DNA of 64,000 bases. It comes from Clostridium frigidicarnis (GTDB lineage Bacteria > Bacillota > Clostridia > Clostridiales > Clostridiaceae). The notes under the pieces are model-generated. The model was not told where the DNA came from, did no database searches, and saw only the letters and a list, made by a program, of their open reading frames with translations. Of the stretch, positions 26,896 to 35,666 are shown piece by piece. The DNA is taken from contig NZ_FOKI01000007.1 of NCBI RefSeq assembly GCF_900111985.1, positions 124,001 through 188,000 on the forward strand, read 5' to 3'. Made by a program: the position numbers and the translations under genes. Within the stretch, counting starts at the first letter, position 1, and every line of letters begins with the position of its first letter.

Positions 26896-29800
26896 ATGCC
26901 TTCTGATATACTAATTCTCAGCATTGATAAAACTGAAAATGTTCCCTTGATTGTAGGTGGAACCAGTAGTTTTACAATTAGTGTTAAAAACCTTAGTTCT
27001 GATTCAAAGTTATATAACTTAAGTTTATTTCTTGATTTACCTGATGGTATGAGTATTTATTCTTCCACGTTACCATCCACTTCTACAACAACAAATGTAG
27101 ACGGTAGCTCTAAGTATTCATGGATAAGTCTTAAAGATCTTGCCCCTATGGAAGTTGACTTTACTTTTAGCATAACAGTTAAATGTGCTAATACATTTAA
27201 GAATGGTACTAATATACCTTTTGGCTATTTATTTACTGGTATAAATGTTAAATGTCAGGTTGATACAAAGCCTAGAGGGGACTATGATATTGGTAATTTA
27301 AAAATTACTAAAGAAACATCTATGACTTTTAAAACCACAAGATTTTTATGTTCCGTATCTACTGCTGGAAAAATATTAAAAGGAGCTGGCACATCATTAG
27401 CATTAAATGATTACACTCAAGTATATTCAGCTACCTGTAAGTTTTTTAACAATTCACTCACAACTTCTTTAGTAAATATATCTATACTTTTAGAAAATGG
27501 AATTAGATACTTAGGTAATATTTCTGTAACTGGTACTGATTCCTCAAAATTTACATCCCCAACTATAAGTACAATAACTTTTAATAATAAACAATACACA
27601 AGACTTTATTATGGTGCTATTTTACTTTCTCAAAATAGTAATACATCTGTTACTTTTAATTATGCTGTCTGGAATAGATATGATAATAATTTGGGAGATT
27701 TAATTTCTCACGGAACTAAATTAGAGATTTTAGTTGATATATCTTCATCAGATGAAACTACTAATAGTAATACTAGTTTTTCTGCTATGGATTTAATAAT
27801 CTCAGCTTCTGTCAATAAATCACCTGTAGATGTAACTGATAATGTTATATATAGCTACACTTATTCAGTAGGTCAATATTATGACATTCAAGATATAACC
27901 ACAAACTATTTTTTGCCTGATGGTGTCTCTTATCTCTCAACTTCTGTCACACCATTTTCAATTGAAGATAGTTCTGTTTTGCAAGGATTTAATTTAATTT
28001 ATAAATTTCCATTTGCTATGAAGAATTCTCAAAATACAGTAACAATAAATGCTAGAATTGATTCTTATTATAGATATAAATTAAATAGTAATAATACCCC
28101 TTTACCCGTAGTTGCCTTTGATAACTTTAAAGCAACTACTAATATAATTGGAACCAAATCTATTGTTCTAATTGATGTTACTGATAGTTCTGGTACTTCA
28201 TGTAGCATAAAAACTGCCACAATAAAAAAAGAATTTTTAAAAGGTTATTATAGAAATGGTGCCGCTAAAACTTATAATGTATTAGCTCCTGGTGATTTAG
28301 CTGAATATAAGTTAACCTATGATTCAACAACTTTAAAAGCAATTCAAAAGCAAATATATATAGATGACTTTTTCCCATTATCATCAGATCCAATAGATAA
28401 TTTAACTTATAATTACACTGGATATCTTCCTTTGTTTAATAACCCTAATCTTATTGACCCTCATGGAGTTGATTTTGATTATGGAGATATCCCTGGAAAT
28501 TCTTTATCCTCTACAACATTTAAAGTTCCAATAAAGCTACTAGGATCTCCTGGCCAAAATATAAACTTAATGAAATTAACCGGTACAAATACAGCTGGAT
28601 ATTCCTATAGCAATAGGGATCAGGTATTGATTAATATAGGGACTCCTAATATTCAACTAACTAAATCTGTAACTGGTCCTAATAAGACTTCTATTAAATC
28701 TGGAGAAGTATACACCTATACACTAAAAATATCTAACACTAATACTTTAGGAACCGAAACAGATGCTTTTGACTTTCTATTAAATGATACTCTATCATCT
28801 TGGTTTACTGTTAATGCAAATTCATTTAATGTTACAGGTACAGGTTCATTTTCTAATCCAACATTAGATGATACAGGAATTAAACTAGCAATTAACAAAT
28901 TAGCTCCTGGACAGTCTATAACTTTATCTTATACTGTTACAATAATAAATACTATGTCTCCTGGCGTTAGCATACAAACTACAGCTACAACCACAAACCC
29001 ATATTCTCAACAATATATTGAAGGATTAGATAATTTTCAATACTCAAACTTAAATAAAACAGCATCTGTAACCATATCCTCTTCAAGTATTGGCTTAACT
29101 AAAACAAATAATTCTTCAATATTTAAAGTTGGTTCTGATATAATCTATACAATAACACTTACTATTCCCATCGGAACTATAGCTTATGATGTTTATGTAA
29201 AAGACACGCTTCCTAATACTTTGCAAATATACTCTGGTTCTGCCTTTAGAAATGGTGTGCCAATTACAATAAATGTGTCTAACAATATTTTAACCTTCCC
29301 TACTGAAAGTATTATCGATGCTAGAACTTCAGTCCAAATTATGACTTATACTATATATTGTAAAATTATAAATGGAACAAAAACTGTAGGTACTATAACA
29401 TCAACTCAAACAAATAACTATCAATCTATTTATAAACAAAAGTCCGACGGATCATCTATAACAATTAACAAAAACCTAACAGTAACAATAAATCATCCAA
29501 ATATTGTTTTAAATCTAAACTGTACCGATAGAAGTAACTCTACTCAATATACTCAAACTGCCAATATAACTACAGATTCAATACTTGATTTTAAATTAGA
29601 TTTTAAAAACAATAGTAATATTAAATTATTAAATGGAATAATAGAAATCCCTATAAATAATAACTTTGCATTTTCTTCAATTAATACTACTTTACAATGT
29701 TCAGCATACTATAATAACTCCACTCAAAAGATTATTGTAAATATTCCCGAATTAAATTCCTCTATATCAGGTATTATATCCTTTACTCTAGTACCAATAT

Positions 29801-30318
29801 CTACACTTAGATCTGGTACTTCTGTAACACTGCAAGCTACCGCTACTCAATACTATAATGATATTTCAACAAAATTATATGGTGGTGAAAAAAGCAATAT
29901 TATAACTTGTGTCTTACCACCTGGAACATCATTATTACCTGATCCCAATAATAGAGTTAATGATTCAACATCCTATAGAACAACTATTCCTGGTTCTACA
30001 GTAACAATAATAAATTATTTCAAGAATTCAGGTGGAGGGTATGATGACTATACCTTAATAATTCAACCGGTAAATCTCTTTTATACACTGTATATTAATG
30101 ACGAAAAAATCGCTGATATAAATAATAATACCCTATATCAAGCTGATCTAAATATAATGAAAAATGTAGAGGTGCTAGAAACAAGAACAATAAAAATTAT
30201 AACCACTATACCTTTAAGTTCCCCAATGGGTTCAAGGTATGATTTTATTGTAACTGCCCGTTCTAAAACATCTCCTTACCCTGAAAAAACTGTTTTAAAT
30301 ATAGATCCTAGTCATTAA
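26896..30318 (+). CDS. 1140-residue DUF11-like surface protein
   Basis: 1140 residues, no signal peptide or anchor. It is built of Ig-like, Asn/Ser/Thr-rich modules: residues 1-115 (VPLIVGGTSSFTISVKNLSS), several more divergent modules to about 590, then clearer DUF11 units at about 595-720 (IQLTKSVTGPNKTSIKSGEV) and 730-850 (IGLTKTNNSSIFKVGSDIIY) and two weaker ones to the end. The modules are more diverged from each other than those of the giant protein. ATG with AAAGGAGATTAAATT upstream. It is transcribed away from the giant gene. Probably a second fibre or cap component of the same structure. Confidence 0.75.
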   Translation: MPSDILILSIDKTENVPLIVGGTSSFTISVKNLSSDSKLYNLSLFLDLPDGMSIYSSTLPSTSTTTNVDGSSKYSWISLKDLAPMEVDFTFSITVKCANTFKNGTNIPFGYLFTGINVKCQVDTKPRGDYDIGNLKITKETSMTFKTTRFLCSVSTAGKILKGAGTSLALNDYTQVYSATCKFFNNSLTTSLVNISILLENGIRYLGNISVTGTDSSKFTSPTISTITFNNKQYTRLYYGAILLSQNSNTSVTFNYAVWNRYDNNLGDLISHGTKLEILVDISSSDETTNSNTSFSAMDLIISASVNKSPVDVTDNVIYSYTYSVGQYYDIQDITTNYFLPDGVSYLSTSVTPFSIEDSSVLQGFNLIYKFPFAMKNSQNTVTINARIDSYYRYKLNSNNTPLPVVAFDNFKATTNIIGTKSIVLIDVTDSSGTSCSIKTATIKKEFLKGYYRNGAAKTYNVLAPGDLAEYKLTYDSTTLKAIQKQIYIDDFFPLSSDPIDNLTYNYTGYLPLFNNPNLIDPHGVDFDYGDIPGNSLSSTTFKVPIKLLGSPGQNINLMKLTGTNTAGYSYSNRDQVLINIGTPNIQLTKSVTGPNKTSIKSGEVYTYTLKISNTNTLGTETDAFDFLLNDTLSSWFTVNANSFNVTGTGSFSNPTLDDTGIKLAINKLAPGQSITLSYTVTIINTMSPGVSIQTTATTTNPYSQQYIEGLDNFQYSNLNKTASVTISSSSIGLTKTNNSSIFKVGSDIIYTITLTIPIGTIAYDVYVKDTLPNTLQIYSGSAFRNGVPITINVSNNILTFPTESIIDARTSVQIMTYTIYCKIINGTKTVGTITSTQTNNYQSIYKQKSDGSSITINKNLTVTINHPNIVLNLNCTDRSNSTQYTQTANITTDSILDFKLDFKNNSNIKLLNGIIEIPINNNFAFSSINTTLQCSAYYNNSTQKIIVNIPELNSSISGIISFTLVPISTLRSGTSVTLQATATQYYNDISTKLYGGEKSNIITCVLPPGTSLLPDPNNRVNDSTSYRTTIPGSTVTIINYFKNSGGGYDDYTLIIQPVNLFYTLYINDEKIADINNNTLYQADLNIMKNVEVLETRTIKIITTIPLSSPMGSRYDFIVTARSKTSPYPEKTVLNIDPSH

Positions 30319-30336
30319 ACTTCATCCAACCAGAAA

Positions 30337-30382
30337 AAAGACTGTAGCTTAAATTTCTTAAAAAATCTTTACTACAGTCTTT
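30337..30382. terminator. bidirectional terminator
   Basis: AAAGACTGTAG / CTACAGTCTTT, an 11-bp perfect stem with a 24-base A/T-rich loop between converging genes, directly followed by AATGTGCC, a half-end of the palindromic repeat family. Confidence 0.75.
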
Positions 30383-30390
30383 AATGTGCC

Positions 30391-31299
30391 TTATAATTTA
30401 ATTAGCATTTCTAAATCTATAAAAAAGCACCTATTATTTAATAAATTATAAGAAATATTTTCTATCCTATGTTCAATATTTTTAATTTTGCAATATTGAA
30501 TACCATTAGGAACTAGTAAAAAACATGAGAATCCTCTTGTATAAGTTAATTTTTTATTTCCTTCTCTTATTCTATTACATAAATATTTATATTCTATAAA
30601 ATATTTTATTTTCCCTATAATAATGAGTTTGCAAAGATTTAACTCTTTATGAAAATTAGTTGAAGCAACAGGAGTTGAAACAATTTTAGTATTAACAATA
30701 TTAACTTTAGTCTCTACTTCCTTAATATTATTGATTTGAGGAAATTGCGAATCTACAAAAAATTTATTTCCAATATTTATTTGTTTAAATAGATTCATCT
30801 TAACTAAAGTTTTTGTATGATTACTCTTTATTTTCACCCTCATTGGAGGCTTTTCTGTGTTGTAAATATAATCATAAATACTATTTGAACTATTAGTTAT
30901 TATTCTTTTGCTATGTTGTAAAATAACAACTTTAAATGATATAACTATAGTATCTTTTGAATATATTGTACCTAAATTAAACCCACAACTAGGATCAACA
31001 CATCTTTTTTTTGTTTCGTTAATAAAAACAGTATTACGTATAAACCTTGTATCCTCTGGAATCAAATCTCTAAAAAACACATTTGTTACATCTATATCAC
31101 TTATATTTGATATAAATATTCTATATGTTAACACTTCAAATATAGAGGTAACTTTTTTGTCTACACACTTTTTTACCTCTAACATTTTATTAATCAGTTC
31201 AGTTGAAACATTATTACTAAATATAGTGTTACTTATTACGGGTCCACTAGACCATAGTTTATATTGAAAATCTATTCTACAATTATTAATAACTCTCAT
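30391..31299 (-). CDS. truncated DUF11 plus SPOCS-like protein
   Basis: 302 residues, no signal peptide. Residues 1-38 (INNCRIDFQYKLWSSGPVIS ... SNNVSTELIN) match the linker/second half of a DUF11 unit of the giant protein. Residues 39-165 are one complete, diverged unit (EVKKCVDKKVTSIFEVLTYR, DVTNVFFRDLIPEDTRFIRN). Residues about 215-302 (LNLCKLIIIGKIKYFIEYKY ... RGFSCFLLVP) look like a partial SPOCS/DUF3794 domain, the fold of SipL, which anchors coat proteins. ATG with CTGGAGTG upstream, so the gene can be translated as it stands. It lies 80 bases downstream of the other SPOCS-like gene and is likely in its operon. Confidence 0.6.
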   Translation of the reverse strand: MRVINNCRIDFQYKLWSSGPVISNTIFSNNVSTELINKMLEVKKCVDKKVTSIFEVLTYRIFISNISDIDVTNVFFRDLIPEDTRFIRNTVFINETKKRCVDPSCGFNLGTIYSKDTIVISFKVVILQHSKRIITNSSNSIYDYIYNTEKPPMRVKIKSNHTKTLVKMNLFKQINIGNKFFVDSQFPQINNIKEVETKVNIVNTKIVSTPVASTNFHKELNLCKLIIIGKIKYFIEYKYLCNRIREGNKKLTYTRGFSCFLLVPNGIQYCKIKNIEHRIENISYNLLNNRCFFIDLEMLIKL

Positions 31300-31379
31300 A
31301 ATACACTCCAGTTCCTATCATACGCACTAATCATAGATAATACTTTCGCAAATATATTTATATAAACTTATATATAATA

Positions 31380-31856
31380 TTAATATTCATCTAAATATTG
31401 AATTATTATGGTAACATTAATAAACAGTTTATTTCTTGATATCATAACCCCTGTGGCATCCTCTATAAGGTACCTTAAATTAATAGGATCTTCTTCATTT
31501 ATTGGGTTAGGTAATATAATAAAAGTACTAAAAGGTATGTTTTTTTCTATACAACAAATTCTATTATTACATTTAAAACACTTTAAATTGATTTTTGCAA
31601 TTATCTTTCCTACTAAAATCAGTTTTTTTCCTGTTAAATGTTGCCCTTCAATTGATGTACCTATAACAGTATCTATTATTTTAGAAGATAATATTTCTAA
31701 TTTTGAATTTATGACTTCAATACTTTCACAATCTATCCATCTGCAATTTATTGTAAAATTATTGTATACATTAAATTGTGTGAAATAATTTGGAACACAA
31801 TTCCCTTGAATATCTATATAATTTGGAAGTATTTTATCTATATTTACTAAACACAT
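31380..31856 (-). CDS. SPOCS (DUF3794)-like small spore protein
   Basis: 158 residues from ATG at 31854-31856, five bases after TTGGAGG (an in-frame TTG four codons earlier is part of the ribosome binding site). Residues about 60-158 carry the SPOCS pattern: GQHLTGKKLILVGKIIAKIN, IEKNIPFSTFIILP, LRYLIEDATGVMISRNKLFI, VTIIIQY. SPOCS domains occur in SipL and in clostridial coat morphogenesis proteins. The N-terminus (NYIDIQGNCVPNYFTQFNVY) is Cys-containing and unassigned. First gene of a two-gene unit. Confidence 0.65.
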   Translation of the reverse strand: MCLVNIDKILPNYIDIQGNCVPNYFTQFNVYNNFTINCRWIDCESIEVINSKLEILSSKIIDTVIGTSIEGQHLTGKKLILVGKIIAKINLKCFKCNNRICCIEKNIPFSTFIILPNPINEEDPINLRYLIEDATGVMISRNKLFINVTIIIQYLDEY

Positions 31857-31884
31857 ACCTTCCTCCAATTTCTATTGCTATATG

Positions 31885-31912
31885 TATTATATGAACTTTA
31901 AATCATATATGT
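31885..31912 (-). promoter_or_regulatory. sigma-K-like promoter 5
   Basis: On the minus strand GCAC (AC at 31911-31912) - 17 bases - CATATAATA (31885-31893), 28 bases before the SPOCS-like start. It matches CATAnnnTA exactly. Confidence 0.5.
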
Positions 31913-31998
31913 GCTTTTAATGGTTTATTTTATAATATATTCCAATTTATATATTTTATTTCTTCTAAACTCATATCTAAATTAAAATAAATTCTATC

Positions 31999-32772
31999 TT
32001 AATTACTATTAGCCCTCTTTATAACCTTGCACAAGAACTTATTTGGTAAAAGCTTAGATAAAGTAACAAGAATTTTATTATTATACCCTGGAATAATTAC
32101 TCCTTTATTTTTCATAAAACCTCTATATGCTATTTCTGCAACCTTTCTAGATTCCATAAGTATAGGTTTAACCTTACTATTTTTAGTAACCTTTGCATTA
32201 ACCTGAAAATTTGTATTAGTTGGTCCTGGACATAAAACACATATTTTTATATTATCTTCTTTAAATTCTTCCCTTAATGCTTCGGTAATATTTATTACAT
32301 ATGCTTTACATGCATAATAAACACTCATATAAGGTCCAGGAGAAAACGCTGCTGTAGAAGCTATATTAAGCACTCCACCATTAGAAGTTTTTCTTATAAC
32401 TGGTATAAATAATTTCATCATATGTGTAATTGACCTAACATTAACATCTATAAGATTTAAATCTGTTTTAATATCTATATTATCAAACTTTCCAAATGAT
32501 CCACACCCTGCATTATTTATCAAATACTTTACTTTAAGATTTTCATGTAATATTTTAGAGTATAAATTTTCTATGTCTTCACTATATGCTAAATCACATT
32601 GAAAAGCCCTTATATCTACCTTAAGTTTATTACTTAATTTCCTTTTAATATCATTAAGTTTTTTTTCATTTCTAGCAACCAAAATTAAATTATAATTATT
32701 CTCACCAAAAATACATGCTAAATCATAACCAATTCCACTACTTGCCCCTGTTATTAAAACATACTCTTTCAC
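31999..32772 (-). CDS. short-chain dehydrogenase/reductase
   Basis: 257 residues, classical SDR: cofactor loop TGASSGIG (8-15), CDLAY, NNAG (86-89), Ser139 and Tyr152-x-x-x-Lys156 as catalytic residues. Arg34 after the second strand (LVARNEKKL) suggests NADP(H). The C-terminal hydrophobic patch is typical of the YqjQ/DltE-like subgroup. Substrate unknown. GTG start with AAGAGGTGG upstream. Right edge of the accessory region. Confidence 0.88.
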   Translation of the reverse strand: MKEYVLITGASSGIGYDLACIFGENNYNLILVARNEKKLNDIKRKLSNKLKVDIRAFQCDLAYSEDIENLYSKILHENLKVKYLINNAGCGSFGKFDNIDIKTDLNLIDVNVRSITHMMKLFIPVIRKTSNGGVLNIASTAAFSPGPYMSVYYACKAYVINITEALREEFKEDNIKICVLCPGPTNTNFQVNAKVTKNSKVKPILMESRKVAEIAYRGFMKNKGVIIPGYNNKILVTLSKLLPNKFLCKVIKRANSN

Positions 32773-32934
32773 ACAACCACCTCTTACATAATAAATCTTT
32801 TATATGCCTTAATTTATTAATTTCTTTTTATTTAAAAGAATATTTTTTTTCAACTTTCTACTATATTAACACTTTTTATCTATATTTTAAATGTGCCTAA
32901 TATGAAAATCTTGTTAAGAAAATTTCATCTTTCG

Positions 32935-33000
32935 TTCTAAATTTCAAAAATCTCTTTAACCCTATATTTTATCAGCATTTTACACTTCAAAATTTCTATA
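32935..33000. repeat. degenerate intergenic repeat (CTCTTTAACCCTA type)
   Basis: AATCTCTTTAACCCTATATT ... ATCAGCATTTTACACTTCAA is closely related to the stretch at 58100-58160. In both places a GGCACATG repeat follows. No coding potential. Confidence 0.5.
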
Positions 33001-33003
33001 CCA

Positions 33004-33047
33004 TAAAAAGAGAGATACATTTACACTAAAGCAAACATATCCCTCTT
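33004..33047 (-). terminator. rnr terminator
   Basis: AGAGGGATATGTTT / AAATGTATCTCTCT pairs fully with G.U allowed, followed on the minus strand by TTTTTATGG. Downstream of rnr. Confidence 0.75.
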
Positions 33048-33065
33048 CAATACTAAATTTAATAA

Positions 33066-33120
33066 GGCACATTCAAAAATATACATGGCATCTTTGACTT
33101 GTTATTTTCTTTCATGTGCC
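33066..33120 (-). repeat. palindromic intergenic repeat, short copy in the rnr 3' region
   Basis: 55 bp in reverse orientation: GGCACATTCAAAAATATACATG ... GACTTGTTATTTTCTTTCATGTGCC (ends as written for the family). It lies between the rnr stop and its terminator. Confidence 0.8.
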
Positions 33121-33143
33121 TAAACTTTTTTTAAAACTTGCTA

Positions 33144-35351
33144 CTATTCTAAGTTCTCTTCTTCCTCGGCTAATCCTGCCTTTATAACTTCTTTCATTAC
33201 TTCGTCTACAGTTACTTCATCCTCTTCTTCTGCTTCTTCTTCAATAAGTTTGAAGTAAACCTCTCTATTTTCTATATCAACTTTATCAACTTTTATTTTA
33301 ACACTATCTCCAAGTCTATAAATTTTCTTTTTTCTTTCTCCAACTAAAGATAAATGTCTCTCATCATATACGTAATAATCATCATGTAAATCACTTATAT
33401 GAACAAGTCCTTCTATTGTATTTGGAAGTTCTATAAACATACCAAAGGATGTAACTGAAGATATCATTCCATCGTATTCTTCTCCAATTCTTTCTTGCAT
33501 ATACTCAGCTTTCTTTAGATCATCTACTTCTCTTTCAGCTTCTTGAGCTAATCTTTCCATATCTGATGATTGCTTTGAAGAATGTTCTACAATATTTGTA
33601 AGTTTTCCAATTCTTTCTTGACTCATTCCACCATTTATAAATTCTTTTATAATTCTATGAATTTGAAGATCCGGGTATCTTCTTATTGGTGATGTAAAGT
33701 GGCAGTAATATTTTGCTGCAAGACCAAAGTGACCAACACATGTTGGAGAATATTTAGCTTGCATCATTGAACGTAGAAGCAATGTAGATACTACTGTTTC
33801 TTCTTTTTTACCTTTAACTTTTCCTAATATCTCCTGAAGAGCTCCAGGATGAACCTCTGTGCCCATTTTAAAGATATATCCTAAATTATATACAAATTCA
33901 CTAAATAATTGTAATTTTTCTTCATTTGGATTTTCATGAATTCTATATACAAAAGGAACATTGCACCAGAACATATGCTCTGCTATAGTTTCATTACAAA
34001 CAAGCATAAACTCTTCTACAATCCTATTTGCTATAGCTCTTTCATAAGGCTTTATATCAATAGGTTTTCCTAAATCATCTAGTATAATTTTACATTCTTC
34101 AAAATCAAAGTCTATTGCTCCTCTTTGAAGTCTCTTAGTATTTAGTATTTCACAAAGTTCTTCCATTGCCTTAAAATTATCTACAAGATACTCATATTTC
34201 TCTATAAGTTCTTTATCATTATCTCTTAGAATCTTAGTAACATCACTATAAGTCATTCTGTCATTAGTTCTTATAACACTTTCAACTATTTCATGATCTA
34301 GAACTTTACCGCTTTTATCTATAGTCATTATACAAGATAATGCAAGTCTATCTACTTTAGGGTTTAATGAACATATTCCATTAGATAATTTTCTTGGAAG
34401 CATTGGTATAACTCTATCTATTAAGTATACAGAAGTACCTCTAGTTAATGCCTCTTTATCTAGTGGATTTTTCTCTCTTACATAATGAGTAACATCTGCT
34501 ATATGAACTCCTAATTTATAATTTCCATTTTCTAATCTTTCTATAGATACAGCATCATCAAGATCCTTTGCGTCTTCTCCATCTATTGTGACCATAGTAA
34601 CATCTCTAAGATCAACTCTCTTTTTATATTCGCCTTTTGGAATTTCTTCATCTATATTAGCTGCAAATGCTTCAACTTTTGCTGGAAATTCTTCTGGAAG
34701 AGCATGTTTTTTTATAATTGATAGTATATCAATTCCCTTATCTCCCTTTTTACCTAAGATCTCTATAATTTGTCCTTCTGGATTTCTTCTTTTTTCTGGC
34801 CATTTTGTTATTTCCACCATAACAACATCACCAGTTTTTGCTTCTCCTTTAGATGATTTAGGTATGAATATATCATTTTGAATTCTCTTATCCTCTGCCA
34901 CTACAAAGCCAAAGCTTTTAGAGTCCTCGTATACACCTAGTATTTTGTTATTCACTCTTTCTAATATTGCTACAATTTCACCTTCACATTTTTTTCCCTT
35001 AATATCTTCTTTTAAAATTTTTCCTACAACCTTATCTCCATTCATTGCTCCATTTGTGAAGGATGACGGTATAAAGATATCTTGCTTATCATCATCATCT
35101 GGTATTAAAAATCCAAACCCCTTTGAATGTATTTGAATTTTCCCCGTAACTAATCCCATTTTTTCAGGAACCCCAAACTTATCATTTCTATTTCTAACAA
35201 TGAGACCTTCTTTTTCCATAGTTTTTATAGTCTTTTTAAATACTTTAAAGTCATCTTTTCTTATATCAAATATCTTTGAAAGCTCTTGTAAATCCATTGG
35301 TTTATATACCTGTTCTTTCATAAAAGAAAGTATTGTTTCCTTTATTTTCAT
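33144..35351 (-). CDS. rnr: ribonuclease R
   Basis: 735 residues. Winged-helix start (about 1-65), two cold-shock domains (about 66-230), the RNB catalytic domain (about 250-575) with DGEDAKDLDDAVSIE supplying the metal-binding Asp residues, TSPIRRYPDLQIHR, and a C-terminal S1 domain (about 625-705) followed by an acidic tail. Processive 3'-5' exoribonuclease that degrades structured RNA and works with tmRNA/SmpB in quality control. ATG with ACGGAGG upstream. In many clostridia smpB and ssrA follow it directly; here the spore-surface island intervenes. Confidence 0.97.
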   Translation of the reverse strand: MKIKETILSFMKEQVYKPMDLQELSKIFDIRKDDFKVFKKTIKTMEKEGLIVRNRNDKFGVPEKMGLVTGKIQIHSKGFGFLIPDDDDKQDIFIPSSFTNGAMNGDKVVGKILKEDIKGKKCEGEIVAILERVNNKILGVYEDSKSFGFVVAEDKRIQNDIFIPKSSKGEAKTGDVVMVEITKWPEKRRNPEGQIIEILGKKGDKGIDILSIIKKHALPEEFPAKVEAFAANIDEEIPKGEYKKRVDLRDVTMVTIDGEDAKDLDDAVSIERLENGNYKLGVHIADVTHYVREKNPLDKEALTRGTSVYLIDRVIPMLPRKLSNGICSLNPKVDRLALSCIMTIDKSGKVLDHEIVESVIRTNDRMTYSDVTKILRDNDKELIEKYEYLVDNFKAMEELCEILNTKRLQRGAIDFDFEECKIILDDLGKPIDIKPYERAIANRIVEEFMLVCNETIAEHMFWCNVPFVYRIHENPNEEKLQLFSEFVYNLGYIFKMGTEVHPGALQEILGKVKGKKEETVVSTLLLRSMMQAKYSPTCVGHFGLAAKYYCHFTSPIRRYPDLQIHRIIKEFINGGMSQERIGKLTNIVEHSSKQSSDMERLAQEAEREVDDLKKAEYMQERIGEEYDGMISSVTSFGMFIELPNTIEGLVHISDLHDDYYVYDERHLSLVGERKKKIYRLGDSVKIKVDKVDIENREVYFKLIEEEAEEEDEVTVDEVMKEVIKAGLAEEEENLE

Positions 35352-35510
35352 AAATTCATTCCTCCGTTTTTTATTGTTTTAGGAGTCTTTCTTCAACTCC
35401 TACTAAAACTTTGTTATTTGTCTTGTAATAAATTATTATAAACTGTTGTTATCCTTTATATTATACCCATATAACATGATTTCAATATATTATCATCGTA
35501 TCAAATGAAA

Positions 35511-35540
35511 AATAAAACAGGTGTATATACCTGTTTTATT
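35511..35540. terminator. terminator of the pyrophosphatase-like gene
   Basis: Perfect stem AATAAAACAGGT / ACCTGTTTTATT with a 6-base loop, downstream of the minus-strand gene ending at 35667 and upstream of rnr. Confidence 0.85.
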
Positions 35541-35666
35541 AATACACAATATATATTTTCTTAATATTTACTTGTATAACTTATTTATTCCATAACTACC
35601 TAACATACAATTATTATAATCAAAAAAACTTAACTTACAACTAATTTGTCAAGTTGAATCTTTATA

